Assembly: GCA_905250885.1 (NCBI GenBank)
Contig: CAJNOQ010000100.1
Span: forward strand, 1 to 64,000
Direction: 5' to 3'
Origin: Didymodactylos carnosus
Taxonomy: Eukaryota; Rotifera; Eurotatoria; Philodinida; Philodinidae
DNA: 64,000 nt
Shown: one piece after another, positions 28,601-41,800 of the stretch
Position numbering within the stretch: position 1 is the first letter of the stretch
Layout of the letters: each line of letters starts with the position of its first letter
Made by a program: the position numbers and the translations under genes
Notes under the pieces: model-generated
The model's database searches: none
Seen by the model: the letters and a program-made list of their open reading frames with translations, nothing else
What the model was told of the DNA's origin: nothing

Positions 28601-31600
28601 TGTCTCGATGATGCCGATGCTGACGATGGTGATGATACTTGCGGTTGAACAAGAATAAAGCCTTTATTCATGGCATCATCAATGGATATTGCTTCGTTAG
28701 TTGCCGTATTATGATATAGTCCATGATATGGATCCAATATTTTTGTTTTTATAGCTTGATTTGGTTCAATGTATGTTGCTAACTTATGATCATAGACACT
28801 TGATATAATTAATGATTCTGTTTTCGAGATAATATTATATGATTGAGATAATGATGCATCACCTAATTTTAAAATTCCTAATTTTAATGCATCACCTAAT
28901 TCATATGGTTTTGATTGATTTTTTCTATCAATAACATGCGTATGAGATGTATCCGTTGTTGAAGCCATTATTAGTCCTTGCTGATATGCATCATCTAAAT
29001 TATAATTTTTTTTTTCTAAGGTATCGACGATATAAGCTGAATGAGGATTTAATATTTGTTGATCAATAGCTTGTTTTAATGACAATGTTATTGTTGTTTG
29101 TTGTTGTTCTCTATTAGTCGTGTTACTGAATGATGATGAATCGTTATCGATATTATTCAACGAATGAATACTTTTTTGTTGGGGAGAATGAGAAGAAGAA
29201 GAAGAAAAATTATATTCATTTTCTTGATAATTTTTTTGTTTCAGGCCGCCGCCACTGCTATTTGCTCTATTACTACCATCGCCAATTGTTGGAGAATAGG
29301 AAGAAGAAGAGGAAAGAAAAGAAAAACGACCAGTTGACAAATCGAGATATTTTTTATTGACCGCATCAACAAATGACATATTCAAAAGAGGTGGTATGCT
29401 TGTACGTGATGGTGAACGATGTGTTGCTGTTTTAGTTGTTGTACTGGAAGACATTATTTTGGATGGTATTGAATAAACGTTTTCACTACCGGTTATAATT
29501 ATTGAGGAATGTTTTGATGTTGTTTTATCTTCACGATCGTCTATGTAGACAACATCTGGAGCTGGTTGCAAAACAAAACGAACACGTTTACCACTTGTAG
29601 GAGATGCTAATTGTTGTTCGTCATTCGAAGATTGATTTGTAGTTGTTTTTGAATTATTGAGCCCATTGTTAAGTGTTGTTGAGCCAGTATTTCCACTACT
29701 GCCAGTAGTTATAATGTAAGAAGTAATATAAGTCTCTGATGTTATTGAACCTTGTAAATCGCTTAACGTTTGAGCACCTTCTAATGTTATTATATCTTTG
29801 AAAACACCTTCAGAAAATGTATATAAACTATCAGTTAATGGATCTTTAACTGTCCCTTGGGGTAAATCAATATACCCTAAAAACGAAAAACAGAAAAATA
29901 TTGACATCTTTTTATTGATATTTCTCATCTTTCCATTGCTTAGGAAACTGTTACCAAAAGTCCAGTTTCGATTAATTACACCAGCAAAAACGAGAAACGA
30001 ATGAACTGATATTGAAAACACGGTCGAGATTTAAGACAGAGTGATGATGCTTCAGGGACCTACATCCTTTACTCTGCTACAATAGCTATCAACCAAAAAC
30101 GTTTTATTTATATTTTTTTGTACAAAACTTCTCTAACTATTTATAATCGCTTTTACCAATGATTAGGAATAACTAATTGTTAACAGCTTGCTTTATCAAT
30201 TTCCCACTAGAAAAGAAATGATTTGATGTTTGCGTGAAGGAAAAAGTCTCATCGTACTAGATCGTGAGAAACAAATTGTTTTGTTGTGTTTCATTTTCTG
30301 GGCTAAAGTCTTTAAAGCGTTTTACATTTGGTAAAAAAGATATTGAAAAAAGTTCAATTTGCTGAACAGTCACGACATATCAACAGAATAAAAGAAAACA
30401 GTTAAGGATGCGACGATAAGCAATCTTGCTTAGTCCATCAGATAAGAATGATCAGACAATCTAACATGTACATTTATTTTTCAGGCACGTGCGTTAGTAG
30501 TTTTGATTTCTTTTCAAGTTTCGAAACTTATCGATAATCAAAGAATGTTTTTCCATCTTTCTTATATAACAGCATGATGCCGATGTGCACGTATACATGT
30601 ACGCATAGTCTTTTTCTTTCGTTTTTTTCTCTCTCTCTCTTCTCTCTCTCTCTCTCTCATTCTCTCTGTATGTAAAGATATCTTATAGATTTCTTTTTTT
30701 ATTAAATACAACTTTATATCGAACGATTGCGTCTTTTTACCTTTAATAAATTTTCAATTTGCATAAAAGAACAAAACCTTTTCTCGCTCAATGTACGATA
30801 AAAAAAAAGAATGAAAATTTTTTATTTCAATTATGGATATGTATTATTATTAGCTTATTCAAAATTATATGACCCTCTAAGTTCATCTATTTGACACATA
30901 CACAATATATGACGTAAATATTTTTCTTTTTTTTTTAAACTTCGTATTTTACCACAAACTGAATGAATCAGCGTATACAGATAGACCCATATACATACAC
31001 AAACATGAATGTGAGAAAAGGAAGGAAAAAGAAATTTGTGCAAATGTGACAAAGATACTGTACCCTCTATTTTTGTAACTTTCTTTTTGTTTTATCCATA
31101 TAAAATTACTGTATAAAAAAAAAAAAAGAGTACAAGTGGACGATGTAGTGTATGAATAGATTGTATATATGAAGTCTCTCTCACGTTGTTGAGCGGTGAA
31201 AACAGTAGACACTCTATGAAAAGCGTTAAATTGAGCATGAATAGGTAAATAACAATTGACAGTCGTCGTTTCTTTTTTTCAATTAAAACAGGTTTATTAA
31301 ATTTATGCATCAAGTGAATTGAAAAAAATGAACAAAGAAAGTATACATTTCTAAGAATAGAGAATATTCAATATTTTGATTTTTTGGCACAAAGCCAGGC
31401 CGACATTTGTGACACTGTTTATTCAACTAACAAATTGAGATCAAGGGTTCTAGTAGTTGATATTCTTAGCTACCCAGGAGCATCTATCCTATGACACTTT
31501 TGACACACGATGCCTCAATTGATAAAATGAGATGATGGTACATTTTTTGATAGTTTTTTATTCAGTTTTGTTTGCAAAATGGGAAAAAATTGCGTTTTTG

Positions 31601-34600
31601 TAGGTGAAAAAAAGTTTATTTAAACAGTATAACATGTTATACAAGTAGTACAAAATCGTACATGGAATGTTATGCCTCAAACCCTCCTGTGGGAATAGAC
31701 ATTTCTGTAACTGGCTTTATATTCCGTAATTAAGTCAACTCAAATCAAATTTAATGCTATCCAAGAAGACATGCATAGTAGTTTCGATCGTTATTGTGTA
31801 CAGTATACTGTTAATAACATACAGACGCATCAAAACACTTTCTGACATGCATCGTTTTCCATTTCTATTTAAGTGACTACTTCTAGGTGAGTGAGTTACA
31901 GTTTTCATGAGTATGCATATAATGAACTCTTTTTTTTTTTTTCGTGTTTTTTTTTCTATGTCAGTGCGAATAAATAGTTTCGATTGCTCACTATATGTGT
32001 AAATGCGTCTCTCATCTACTCGTTTTACGATCTTATTGTCTCCTTGTATTGACATATTTGAACATCCAACACTTAAAAAAGTTCATGCTCGGTCATAGTA
32101 ACAAACGCGTTCTTTTCACTGTCTCTCTTTGTATGAAAAAAAAAAAAACTCCCAAATTAAAGAACAGAGGGAGAAAAGAGATCAAGTCGTTCCTAGAAGA
32201 GAAAGAATAAATGCACTGTATTGGTTTAATTCTCTCTAAATGAGAAAAGACAGCAGATTATGTCCACGTCATGTTTTACCTTCACAGGAAAAACCAAAGA
32301 AGTGAAGTGAAAAGATCTCATCAATGAATTATATAGTCGGCGAGTAGACACCTTCGAACTGCTATAAACATTTATGAGATATTTGTCCATCCGTGACCAA
32401 CTACAAATATTTTCGTGTTGTTTTTTTTCTCTACATTTATCATTTTTATCAATCTCACTTACTCCACATTGTATATAAGATTACATTCGGAAACAAAATT
32501 ATCAAACTATCATAAATAATTTTTTTAGTAATCATCATTATCACATATTGTTAGTGAAAAAAGTCGACAATAAAATGATTGGTTTAGACTGTTCAGTGGA
32601 ATTCTTATACTATCAGTAATATGCTGTCGATATTGGAAGAACAAGTGATTTATGTGAATGGTCTTCTGATAAATATGATTCATTATATTTTTTGTTCAAA
32701 ATGAGAAAAATGGATCTGTAATCTCTATAAAATAGATAAAACTGATAAAATATTTGAAAAATTTTAGATTCAGATATTTAAAAATGGAATTTTTAGAACA
32801 AGTCAACCCTCTGACTCAACTAGATTATTCATAAAACTGAGATAAGAAAAAATAAATTTTTATTGGTCTCTTTAGAATAGTTGATCTATCATAATATATA
32901 TATATTTAAAGCTCTTTTTTAAAAATAGCCGTTCTTTAGCTCATACAAACAACATTTTGATTCAAAATTTATGAGCATAAAATAGATACACAAACATTTT
33001 TATCATTGTACATCTAGAGTATTATCCTTAAATCAACAAGAGAAACAGTTAATAAAAAATTAGAGATCATATTACGGATTAATATTGATCTCTAAATAAA
33101 CTTTAATCTAATATCTCTGTGAAAATCCAGTTCGATCACTCATCAATGTAATTGCATAATATTAAAATCTTAGAAGTTTTTATTCTATGCATCATTACAG
33201 TGACAAATTAATAAAATTATGTGAGAGTTTTAAACAAAACTACCATTGTCTAGTAATTTCTATAAATTTTGTATAAATCAAAGTCCTGATGCAGAGAAAA
33301 AGGTAACAATTTATTGTTGCAATATTTTGAACATATTAAAATAGCTCAGTTAGCAGTTATTCAAACTTTTCTTTTGTATGACATTCGTAAGTGTAAAGCA
33401 AAAAAAAAAACGAAGAAGAAAATCGAGCAACGCTTTTATAGGCAATTAGCCGTGAGTGTATAGTATGCAGCAGACTAACTTCATTGATTACTATATTTTC
33501 ATCCTATTAACACTTAACGATAATACAAAACAAACAATGAAGAGCAAATGAGATGATTATTTACTGTGTCAACAGTCCGTTTCTGCTTTGCTGTTATTTG
33601 ATTTGAAAACAATTTTCACAATGTAACACACAAAACACACACACATAGAACAAAAAATCCTTGTCATGTTTTTGACAACAAAATGAAATATTGTGTATCG
33701 AATATTTAGCTGGATATTATGTCTAATAATAATTGTAGGGCGATTATATACAGATTATCTTAACCACATTGCGTAAAAATAGAAATATATAAAAGAGAAA
33801 ACGTGTGTGTGTGCGTGTGTACCTTGCAAAGTAATAAAATAGAAGAACTGGAATAAATCTAGGGAAAAAAGACACTAATCTGATAATAGAAAATGTGGCT
33901 GTTTTGCAATAAAAATGTGTTATTTCTTCCACTGTCTGATGACAGCAGCGTCTTGTGAATAATACGAAAACATTAATAAATCATATTCATGGGATTGTGT
34001 TGAAAGAGATGCATACAAACTCATACGTTATCCTTATGTGTCTAATATTGACAGTTAGTCTTTTTTTTATGTGATACATATTTATTTAACTGACAATAAC
34101 GAGTTTATATATCTCTACAGACAAAAAAGTCAAACGTCAAGTAAGAAATTAACTTAAAACAAATACTTTTTTTCATTTTTCATCAATATACTAACTAATA
34201 ATGATCATACAAACATTTCTTATAGACGATTATTATATTTTATTCAACTAAACTTGAATTATTTCATATTTTTATTGATTAACAAATGAGCAATTGATTG
34301 CTTCTAAATCTAAGACGGCATATCCAACATTAAAAGACTTCTTTTCTTTTTTCTTTTTTATAACTAAACCTTTAAGCTTCTTAACTTGAATACATCGTTC
34401 TCATGACAAATTACTTTTATTACGCCATCAATGGCTCACACACATTTATCATTTTATAATCAATCTTCTATTATCTTCCTTCAAGATACAAAAAATAAAA
34501 ATAATAAAAATAATATTCATTGTACAGTTTAACGTCTTTTCAGATAAATATGGCATATGTGTATGTATAAGTATTATTTCTAAGCAGATGGATTATATAA

Positions 34601-37600
34601 AGAAAAGTTCAACTTAAAAAAGGTTAAACAGATTAAATAACCGATTTTAATATGTATGTGTATAGAGGCAACAAAAAAAAAATATTCAAGAAAGAGAGGA
34701 AAAGTGCAATGTGCACATTCAAATTACATACTTAAAAATAAGTGGAAACAAACGTATTCTTAACATTTAAATTTTTACTATCAATGTTCTGCTAGAGTAG
34801 ACATTTATTCTCTTATAAATTCAAAACAATAACAACAAAAAAAAAAATTAATTAAAAATTAAAATAATTTTCAAAATAGAGTGAATAATAGAGAATGACG
34901 AAGATATTCTTTGAAATTTTTGCACATTTGTACAATTTAGAGCCAGCTAGAGTCAAAACAATTCTAGATTTAATTGTAAATAATCGCCTGTATTTTACTT
35001 TTTTAAAAACTGACTTAATGAAGAGAATAAAATTATTAAATAAATGACCCGCTGTTGTATAAAAATCTATTTTTGAATTTTTTATATTTATTTCAGATAG
35101 ATTAATCGTAGAATAGTGAAATTAAACAAGACAATAGATCTGACTCTTAATTATTTACTAATTGAAAAAACAAAATTTTTTTGAAAACTCATTAGCGTTA
35201 ATTAAAACTAATTACTTTTTACTATAATTATAAATGAATTGGTCATCATTTTTCCAGTTGAGGACACTTTTGATTAGTCAACGTATTTCACTACGATAGT
35301 TATAAACAGTACAGTACGAGCAAATTAAACAGAAATAATTTTTTATTATCTCTCAGAAGTCAATTTTGATGTTCTACCAAGTGATCAAGTTGTTTAGAGT
35401 CTTAAACTCTATCACATATATGACAACTCAATCTTCTACACAATTTCTAAAGAAATTTAAAGATATTGATGTACAAAAAGAAATTCTTCATAGACATTAA
35501 TCAATCTTACAGGATGGGTCTTATCTCTTCTAAATGAAATATCACGCAATTTTTTTATTTATTGCTTTAGTTGAAAATACCTTTCTGTTACACTTTTTCC
35601 ATTGACATACACTAGGCACACGATATTAAAACAGAATCTGCTCATTGAAAAACGACTAAAAATGAATATCTTTAAATTAGTAGATAAATTTAATTGAAAG
35701 TTCCATCTATCGATCTAAGTAATACAGTTGGTCTCTAATTGAAAACACTTTAGCTTTGCTTAAAAATATTATTCATCTTTTTTTCTTATCTCCCTGTTTC
35801 GTACACTAATTTATTTCTTTTTTTTTTCTTTTTCTATGTATAGTTTCTTTTGTTGGTGTGTTCTGTTGGCTCGAGTCATTGTTATTATAGGTCGGGGACC
35901 TTTGATGACTCTCACTTTTTGTGAATAAATAAATACTACTATTACTACTACCACTACTACTACAAATTTTAAACGTTTTTCTAACAAAATAAAACTTCGT
36001 CTCACTTTAGTGAGGTAAATGTCCGATGGTTGACCTATAAATGACAATCGTTTGAAGTCGAAACAAATTTGGCTGGAGTTTTTTTTGTAGACACGTTGAA
36101 GAAAATTTTTTTTTTGCAGATTACTTATAATTATAACTTCATGATTAATACAAAATTTTTCTGCTCAGGTTCGCTCCGCTCCGTTGCTGAAATGTGAGAT
36201 ATATTTTGTAAAAACCGGTTCCTTGTTGATTGCTCCGAGGAAGAAAGATTGTAACTTTATACTTAAATTCTTAATAACTTTTGACACTAAGATTGCTACC
36301 ATGGATGGAAAGCGTACGCAAAAAATGTGGACTTTTTCCATTTTTAACCAATCGTCGAACGTCGGATTTTTTTCATGATTTACACCAATAAAGACGAAGT
36401 TCGCACCAATCGACATATAGAAACATGTCTCTATACTGAAACTATTTATGGTTACTTTACAAACAAAATGCTTCCTTTCTCAGTAACAAAGAGAATCTGA
36501 GCAGAACTATTTTATATTCGACATAAAGTTATGATTACAAGTAACCTGCAAAAAAAAAAGGTTTTTCTTTAATTCATCTGCAAAATAATTCAAGCCAAAT
36601 CTGTTTCATCTCCATATGATTCTCTCTTTATCAGTTTTACTAGAATGAGATATCTTTGAGTTTTCGTCAACATAAATTGTCTATGCCTAATGTCAAACAT
36701 TTAAAATAAGTTTTAGAGAAAAAGTAACGGAAAGAAAAAGAATATTATCAAAGAGAACTTTTCTATTGAATAGAACAATTTGAATCTAATTTAAAAGCAG
36801 AATTGATGCTAGAGAAGGTCGTTAATAAATCAAGGACGAAAAAAGAAAATATATATATCAAAATATTCAAATGAGTAAGTATATCTTGTGCAGCTTCTCT
36901 TTCATTTGCAGACACTTCACTATTAAAGTAGTATCGATACCTATTGATATCTAAGACTTCTCTCATCTCGGATAAATAAATGGTTAATAGGAAACATAAT
37001 AAATAAAAAACATAGATCTTATTTAATATGAAGAGAAAGAACAAAAATGCAAGGACAATCTGTTATACAAAAAAATAATTCATTGTCGTCTTGTCTGTAA
37101 TAGGCTCGAACAATATACAATGATGTTGTTGACTGAATAAACACCACGTTCTACATATAAATGACTGATTTTTACTTTAAAAAGAGTTTTAGTTTTTTTT
37201 TTTTTTACAATTGACCTTGTTCATTTTAATCGTTTTTTCTACAAATATTAACCTTGTTTGTTAGAGATATGTTATCGTCCAACAACGCAGCAGGTAGAAA
37301 GAAAACTAATTATCATATCGACCTTATGAACGACAATGACAACCACAAAAGACGTATATTAGACAATTGACACATATATCATAAAATTATATCACATCAT
37401 AAATATTGAAATATGTTGACAGATGAAAAAAAAAAAGAAGAGATATATATACCTACTTTAAGAGAGTTATCAAGTACTTCAAAGATTATTTACAAGTACT
37501 GGAAAAATTTTTGAAAAGAAAAAAAAAAAAAAGAAGAAAAGATCAAAATTTTGTCATCACATGATTTATCTCTAATAAAATAGATGACATTTTTTAACAG

Positions 37601-38864
37601 GCTGGTGCCAATCAAAACAGATGTTACCAGCTGAAAGTAAATGGTCTTTTCTACTGTTTAAACGTTACTTTTCAAGAAAATCAAAAATCTTAGAGTAAAA
37701 TCTTTTGATCACTATTTATCTAAGACTTATTTTAAAAATAACATAGTCATATAAATTAAATGAGCATCATGTCAATGTATATAATCTGCAAATAGTTTGA
37801 TAGTAAAAGAATACTCAAAATAAGTGGATACATTTTGTATATAAAGATAATTATAGTATCATTTAACATCTATATTATTTGAGAACATAAATACAAATTG
37901 TTACTTCCATAAATCGACTAAGAAAATGATATTGTCATGTCTTCACACTTACCCACTATATTTTATTTCCAAAAATAAATCAATTTTTTTTTTCATCTTC
38001 CTCTTCTCTTTTTTCTTTTTTTGTTAAACAAAGCATAACAGGTGTGCACTGAGGAAAATTAGTGTGAATATAAGGAAAGATATTTCTTTCTCGTTTGTAT
38101 ACAGATGACTATCACAAGTATGATGGTGTCTTTAATCATGGATCACTGCTTTTCTACTCTTCTATTTTTCTTTCTCTTTTTAATATATGTATGAATAGTT
38201 GTTATCATTTGCTTGATCAAAATACTTTCATCTCCCCTTATCATCAATATTCATCCTCCATCAAACAAGAAACGAAACAAAAAGAAACGCTGAATAATTG
38301 CTTCTCGTTGTTAGCAGATGATTAGAATATAAAAACAAAAAATAAAATAAAAAAAACCTAAAAATAGAACCGAGACACACAATAAACAAGAATGTTTATT
38401 TTAATAAAACAAAAAAAAAAAAAAAATATACAAATAATTTGAATGGTGAACTAGGCAAACAACTATCTAATTATCGTACTCGTAGGTACAATTATCAATT
38501 AAATTAAACGACATACAGAGAGAAAGCGTATGTGTTTTATTGTTTGTAGAACACGTCCCACAAGAATAAATCTTGATATTTTATGATAAGAGCCCAAGAA
38601 AAAAAGAAGTTCTATACTAAAAAAATTGTCAAGGATTAGAAGAAGAAAGAATGACATATTTTCTCAAATACGAACAATTTGACTAAAAGAATTTCTCTCA
38701 GATGTCAACAAGAGATTTTGATCAGTTTTTAATTATTCTATTTTTACTACAGGTAAATATTTCTTTTTATTCAATAATAATTTAGTTGATATCCATCTCG
38801 AGCAATCATCCAGTAAATAAATTCTATTTTTCAAATAATACAATCTGTCTAGATGAATTGAAAC

Positions 38865-38898
<34 letters not shown>

Positions 38899-41800
38899 TC
38901 TTTTTAAACAAACCATTGATATTTGTTTTTTTCATCATTCTCTATTAAATCATGCAATAAAATATTAATCCATCCTACCTTGTCTAATTCCTTCTAGAAC
39001 ACTTAATGGTTTATTATTTTGATCAATTAATCCTGAATCTTTCATAACATCTGTTTGAAATGTTTCAACAATATAACCCATTTCAATTGCTTGATCAATT
39101 GTCATATTTCCATTTTCTCGTTGTTTATCAATATATAAATTTTTATTTAAATCAATTAAACCTTTTGGTATTGCTTCTCCTAGACTAATTAGACGTTGTT
39201 GTTGTTCATTATTAGCTGTTGTTGTATCTTTAATTAATGCTCCTTTACATGTTGGTTTTAATGTAACTAATTGTATTTGATTTGTTCTTACACAATCATA
39301 TAATGTTTGTTTTTGTTTTGTATTTGGATCAATGACATGACCATCAACTGTTATTAAATTAATTTTTTGTGCTTCTGCTAGAGATAATAATTTTTTTGTC
39401 ACAGGATGTATAATATGTTTTGTTTGATCATCTAAAATACTACGTTTAATAGCATCAGCTAATGTTAAACGTTTTCCAGTACGAAATGATAATATTTGAT
39501 TATGATGATCAATCATATCGTTAACAACTAGACAAAAAAAAAATCGAAGAAAATTAAAATTTTCTACAAAATAATGGTTTTTTTTTATGCCATCATTTCA
39601 AGGAGGAAATTGCGGACTTTAGATTTGAGCAGACTTGACGGGACTTACGGAAACTTTACCGGACTTTAAAGTCCGCAATTTCCCCCCTTGCATCACTTAC
39701 ATGCCATTGATAATGTGTAAGGTTTTTCAATGAGACGATGTTTTAATGCATCGACTAATGTTAATTGTTGTTTTGTTGTTACATCATAATAATAACCATT
39801 GGGTGATGTTATTATACCCGATTCTAATGCTTCAGCTAATGTTATTTTATCTTGTTTATGAGATAAAACAATTTCATTTATATTAGAATGAAGAAAACCT
39901 TTGAAAAAAGATAATTTTATGTATATTCTTATTTATGTTTTATTCAAAAACTAATATTACCTTTTTTGATTGCTTCACTTAATGGCATAGTAAGACCATT
40001 TGTAGGATTAATAAAATATCCCGTTTGTAAATCAATTAGATTTAATTCTAAACAATCAGTTAATGTTAAACGTGTTTCAAATGAACCATTTAATGTTGTA
40101 AAACGTTTTAGTCTAGGATGTGTTTCTAAACGAATATAAACTAAATTTAAATAACGTTCTCGTCCATTATTTAATGTAAATAAATAATTATTCATTGAAT
40201 TATTTATATCAGTAATTGGATGATGTGTTTTTAAATTCATAATTGAATTTGTTTTTAAATCTATTAATCCTAAACGTATAGCATCCTTCAATTTTAATTC
40301 ACCATCTTCTTCATTTAGTAAACCACATGGTTGTTCAAAATGTTCTTTTACTTGTTTTGATATCCAACCATATTTTTCAGCATCATCCATTGTTAAATAA
40401 GTTTGTTTTTCTTTATCAATAAAACACCATTTATCAACATCAAATAATCCATTTTCAATTGCTTGTTTTAAACTAATTGATGATTTTGATGATGGTGGAT
40501 GAATTAATTTAGCATCACCAATAAATATATTTGATTGAGCAGAAATTGTTGTATCATAATAATTATTGTAAGATGAAGAAATCGATGAATTATCTTCATG
40601 TTGTCGGCCAACATGACGATGATGATGGTGATGATGATGATGATGATGACGATGAGACTGCTGTTTTTTGTGATAGTCAGATTCATTTTCTTCATCCGAT
40701 GATGGAATAGGTGAAATAGTATAGCGAAATGATAATGTGCCACGATTCAATTGAATAAGCGATTCAACTTGTTCTTCTGGTAAATGATACTAGAAAAAAT
40801 AGAATTCATTTTTAATAAAATAAATTTCTAATTATTCAATATTTTATTAACTTACATTTAATTTTTCTTTTGTTGCATTGTACGCATGTATAAAATTTCT
40901 TAAATAATCGTACATCATTGATAGAAGATCAGCATAACGTCTAAATTAAATAATAAAATATTCATTTTAGTTTTTTAATTTTATTTTTTTGTTTATTACC
41001 TATCAAATTTTTCAACATTATTTTGAACAATCCATGTTGCACGTGGCATATATGGTCTTTTAATGATGGATGCATCAAGACTAGGATGTAAATCACGTAA
41101 TGAATCTCGAAAATGTCTTAAACTTTTGTCATGTATCTAATACAGAGATAAATATCAAAATATGAGTAGTGTATATAAAGAATAGATGGAGAATACTTGT
41201 CATCTTATCGGATATACAGCCTAAAATTCTTTCACTCTTACTCTCTCTCTCTCTCATTCGAAATGTGCTAATCATGCATCTGGTGTAGATCGTTAAACAA
41301 AAAACAATAAATGTTCACATGCAGTCAGTCAGTCAGTCAATGTTATTAATATTTCTAACAAAATACACACGTACTACTCGACAAAATCAATTTTTACTGT
41401 TTTTTTTTTAAAGATCAATAGACAGAGATAATATATACCTACACATAAGAATATTACATCTAACTACTATGTTACCTTCGCTTCTTCAATAAATTTAACT
41501 GCAACATCATTCATATGTTCTATTTGTTGTGAACGAGCTAAAATATCTTTGAATTGATCCTGGAAAAAATATTCATATTTAGCGAATCATTAATATTTAT
41601 ATAAAATATTTTCTTCAATTTTACTATGACTGATTGTGCTGATCGTCTCAAAGATTCAATTCCATTTACATTTGGTATTGGTTCAAGATTTTGTATCCGT
41701 TTTGATGTCTCATTAAGAATTTGTTCTTCTTGATCGAATAATGGTTCAAATGAACGATATGAATCAATACTACGACATATTGAACGTTGTCTAGAAGAAG

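Larger units (their letters stand above)
29877..38978 (-). other. 9.1-kb intron within the plakin-repeat region
   Basis: Phase-1 donor GTAGGA at 38973-38978 and acceptor TAG just above 29876 join EGIRQ to GYIDLPQG in frame. The interior is AT-rich, with simple repeats (CT-rich 30627-30668; ATT/TTA array about 38864-38899; TAC-rich about 35932-35965) and one inverted-repeat element (36054-36613). Short open frames on both strands have no recognisable similarity and look random. I see no convincing coding exon here. An alternative promoter for a repeat-only isoform is possible but unsupported. Confidence 0.6.

Noticed and set aside
35811-36047. Minus-strand frame with runs of Val, upstream of the 36054 element
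   Set aside because: The run comes from a TAC-type simple repeat and the rest is low complexity; no acceptor/donor pair places it in the spectraplakin.
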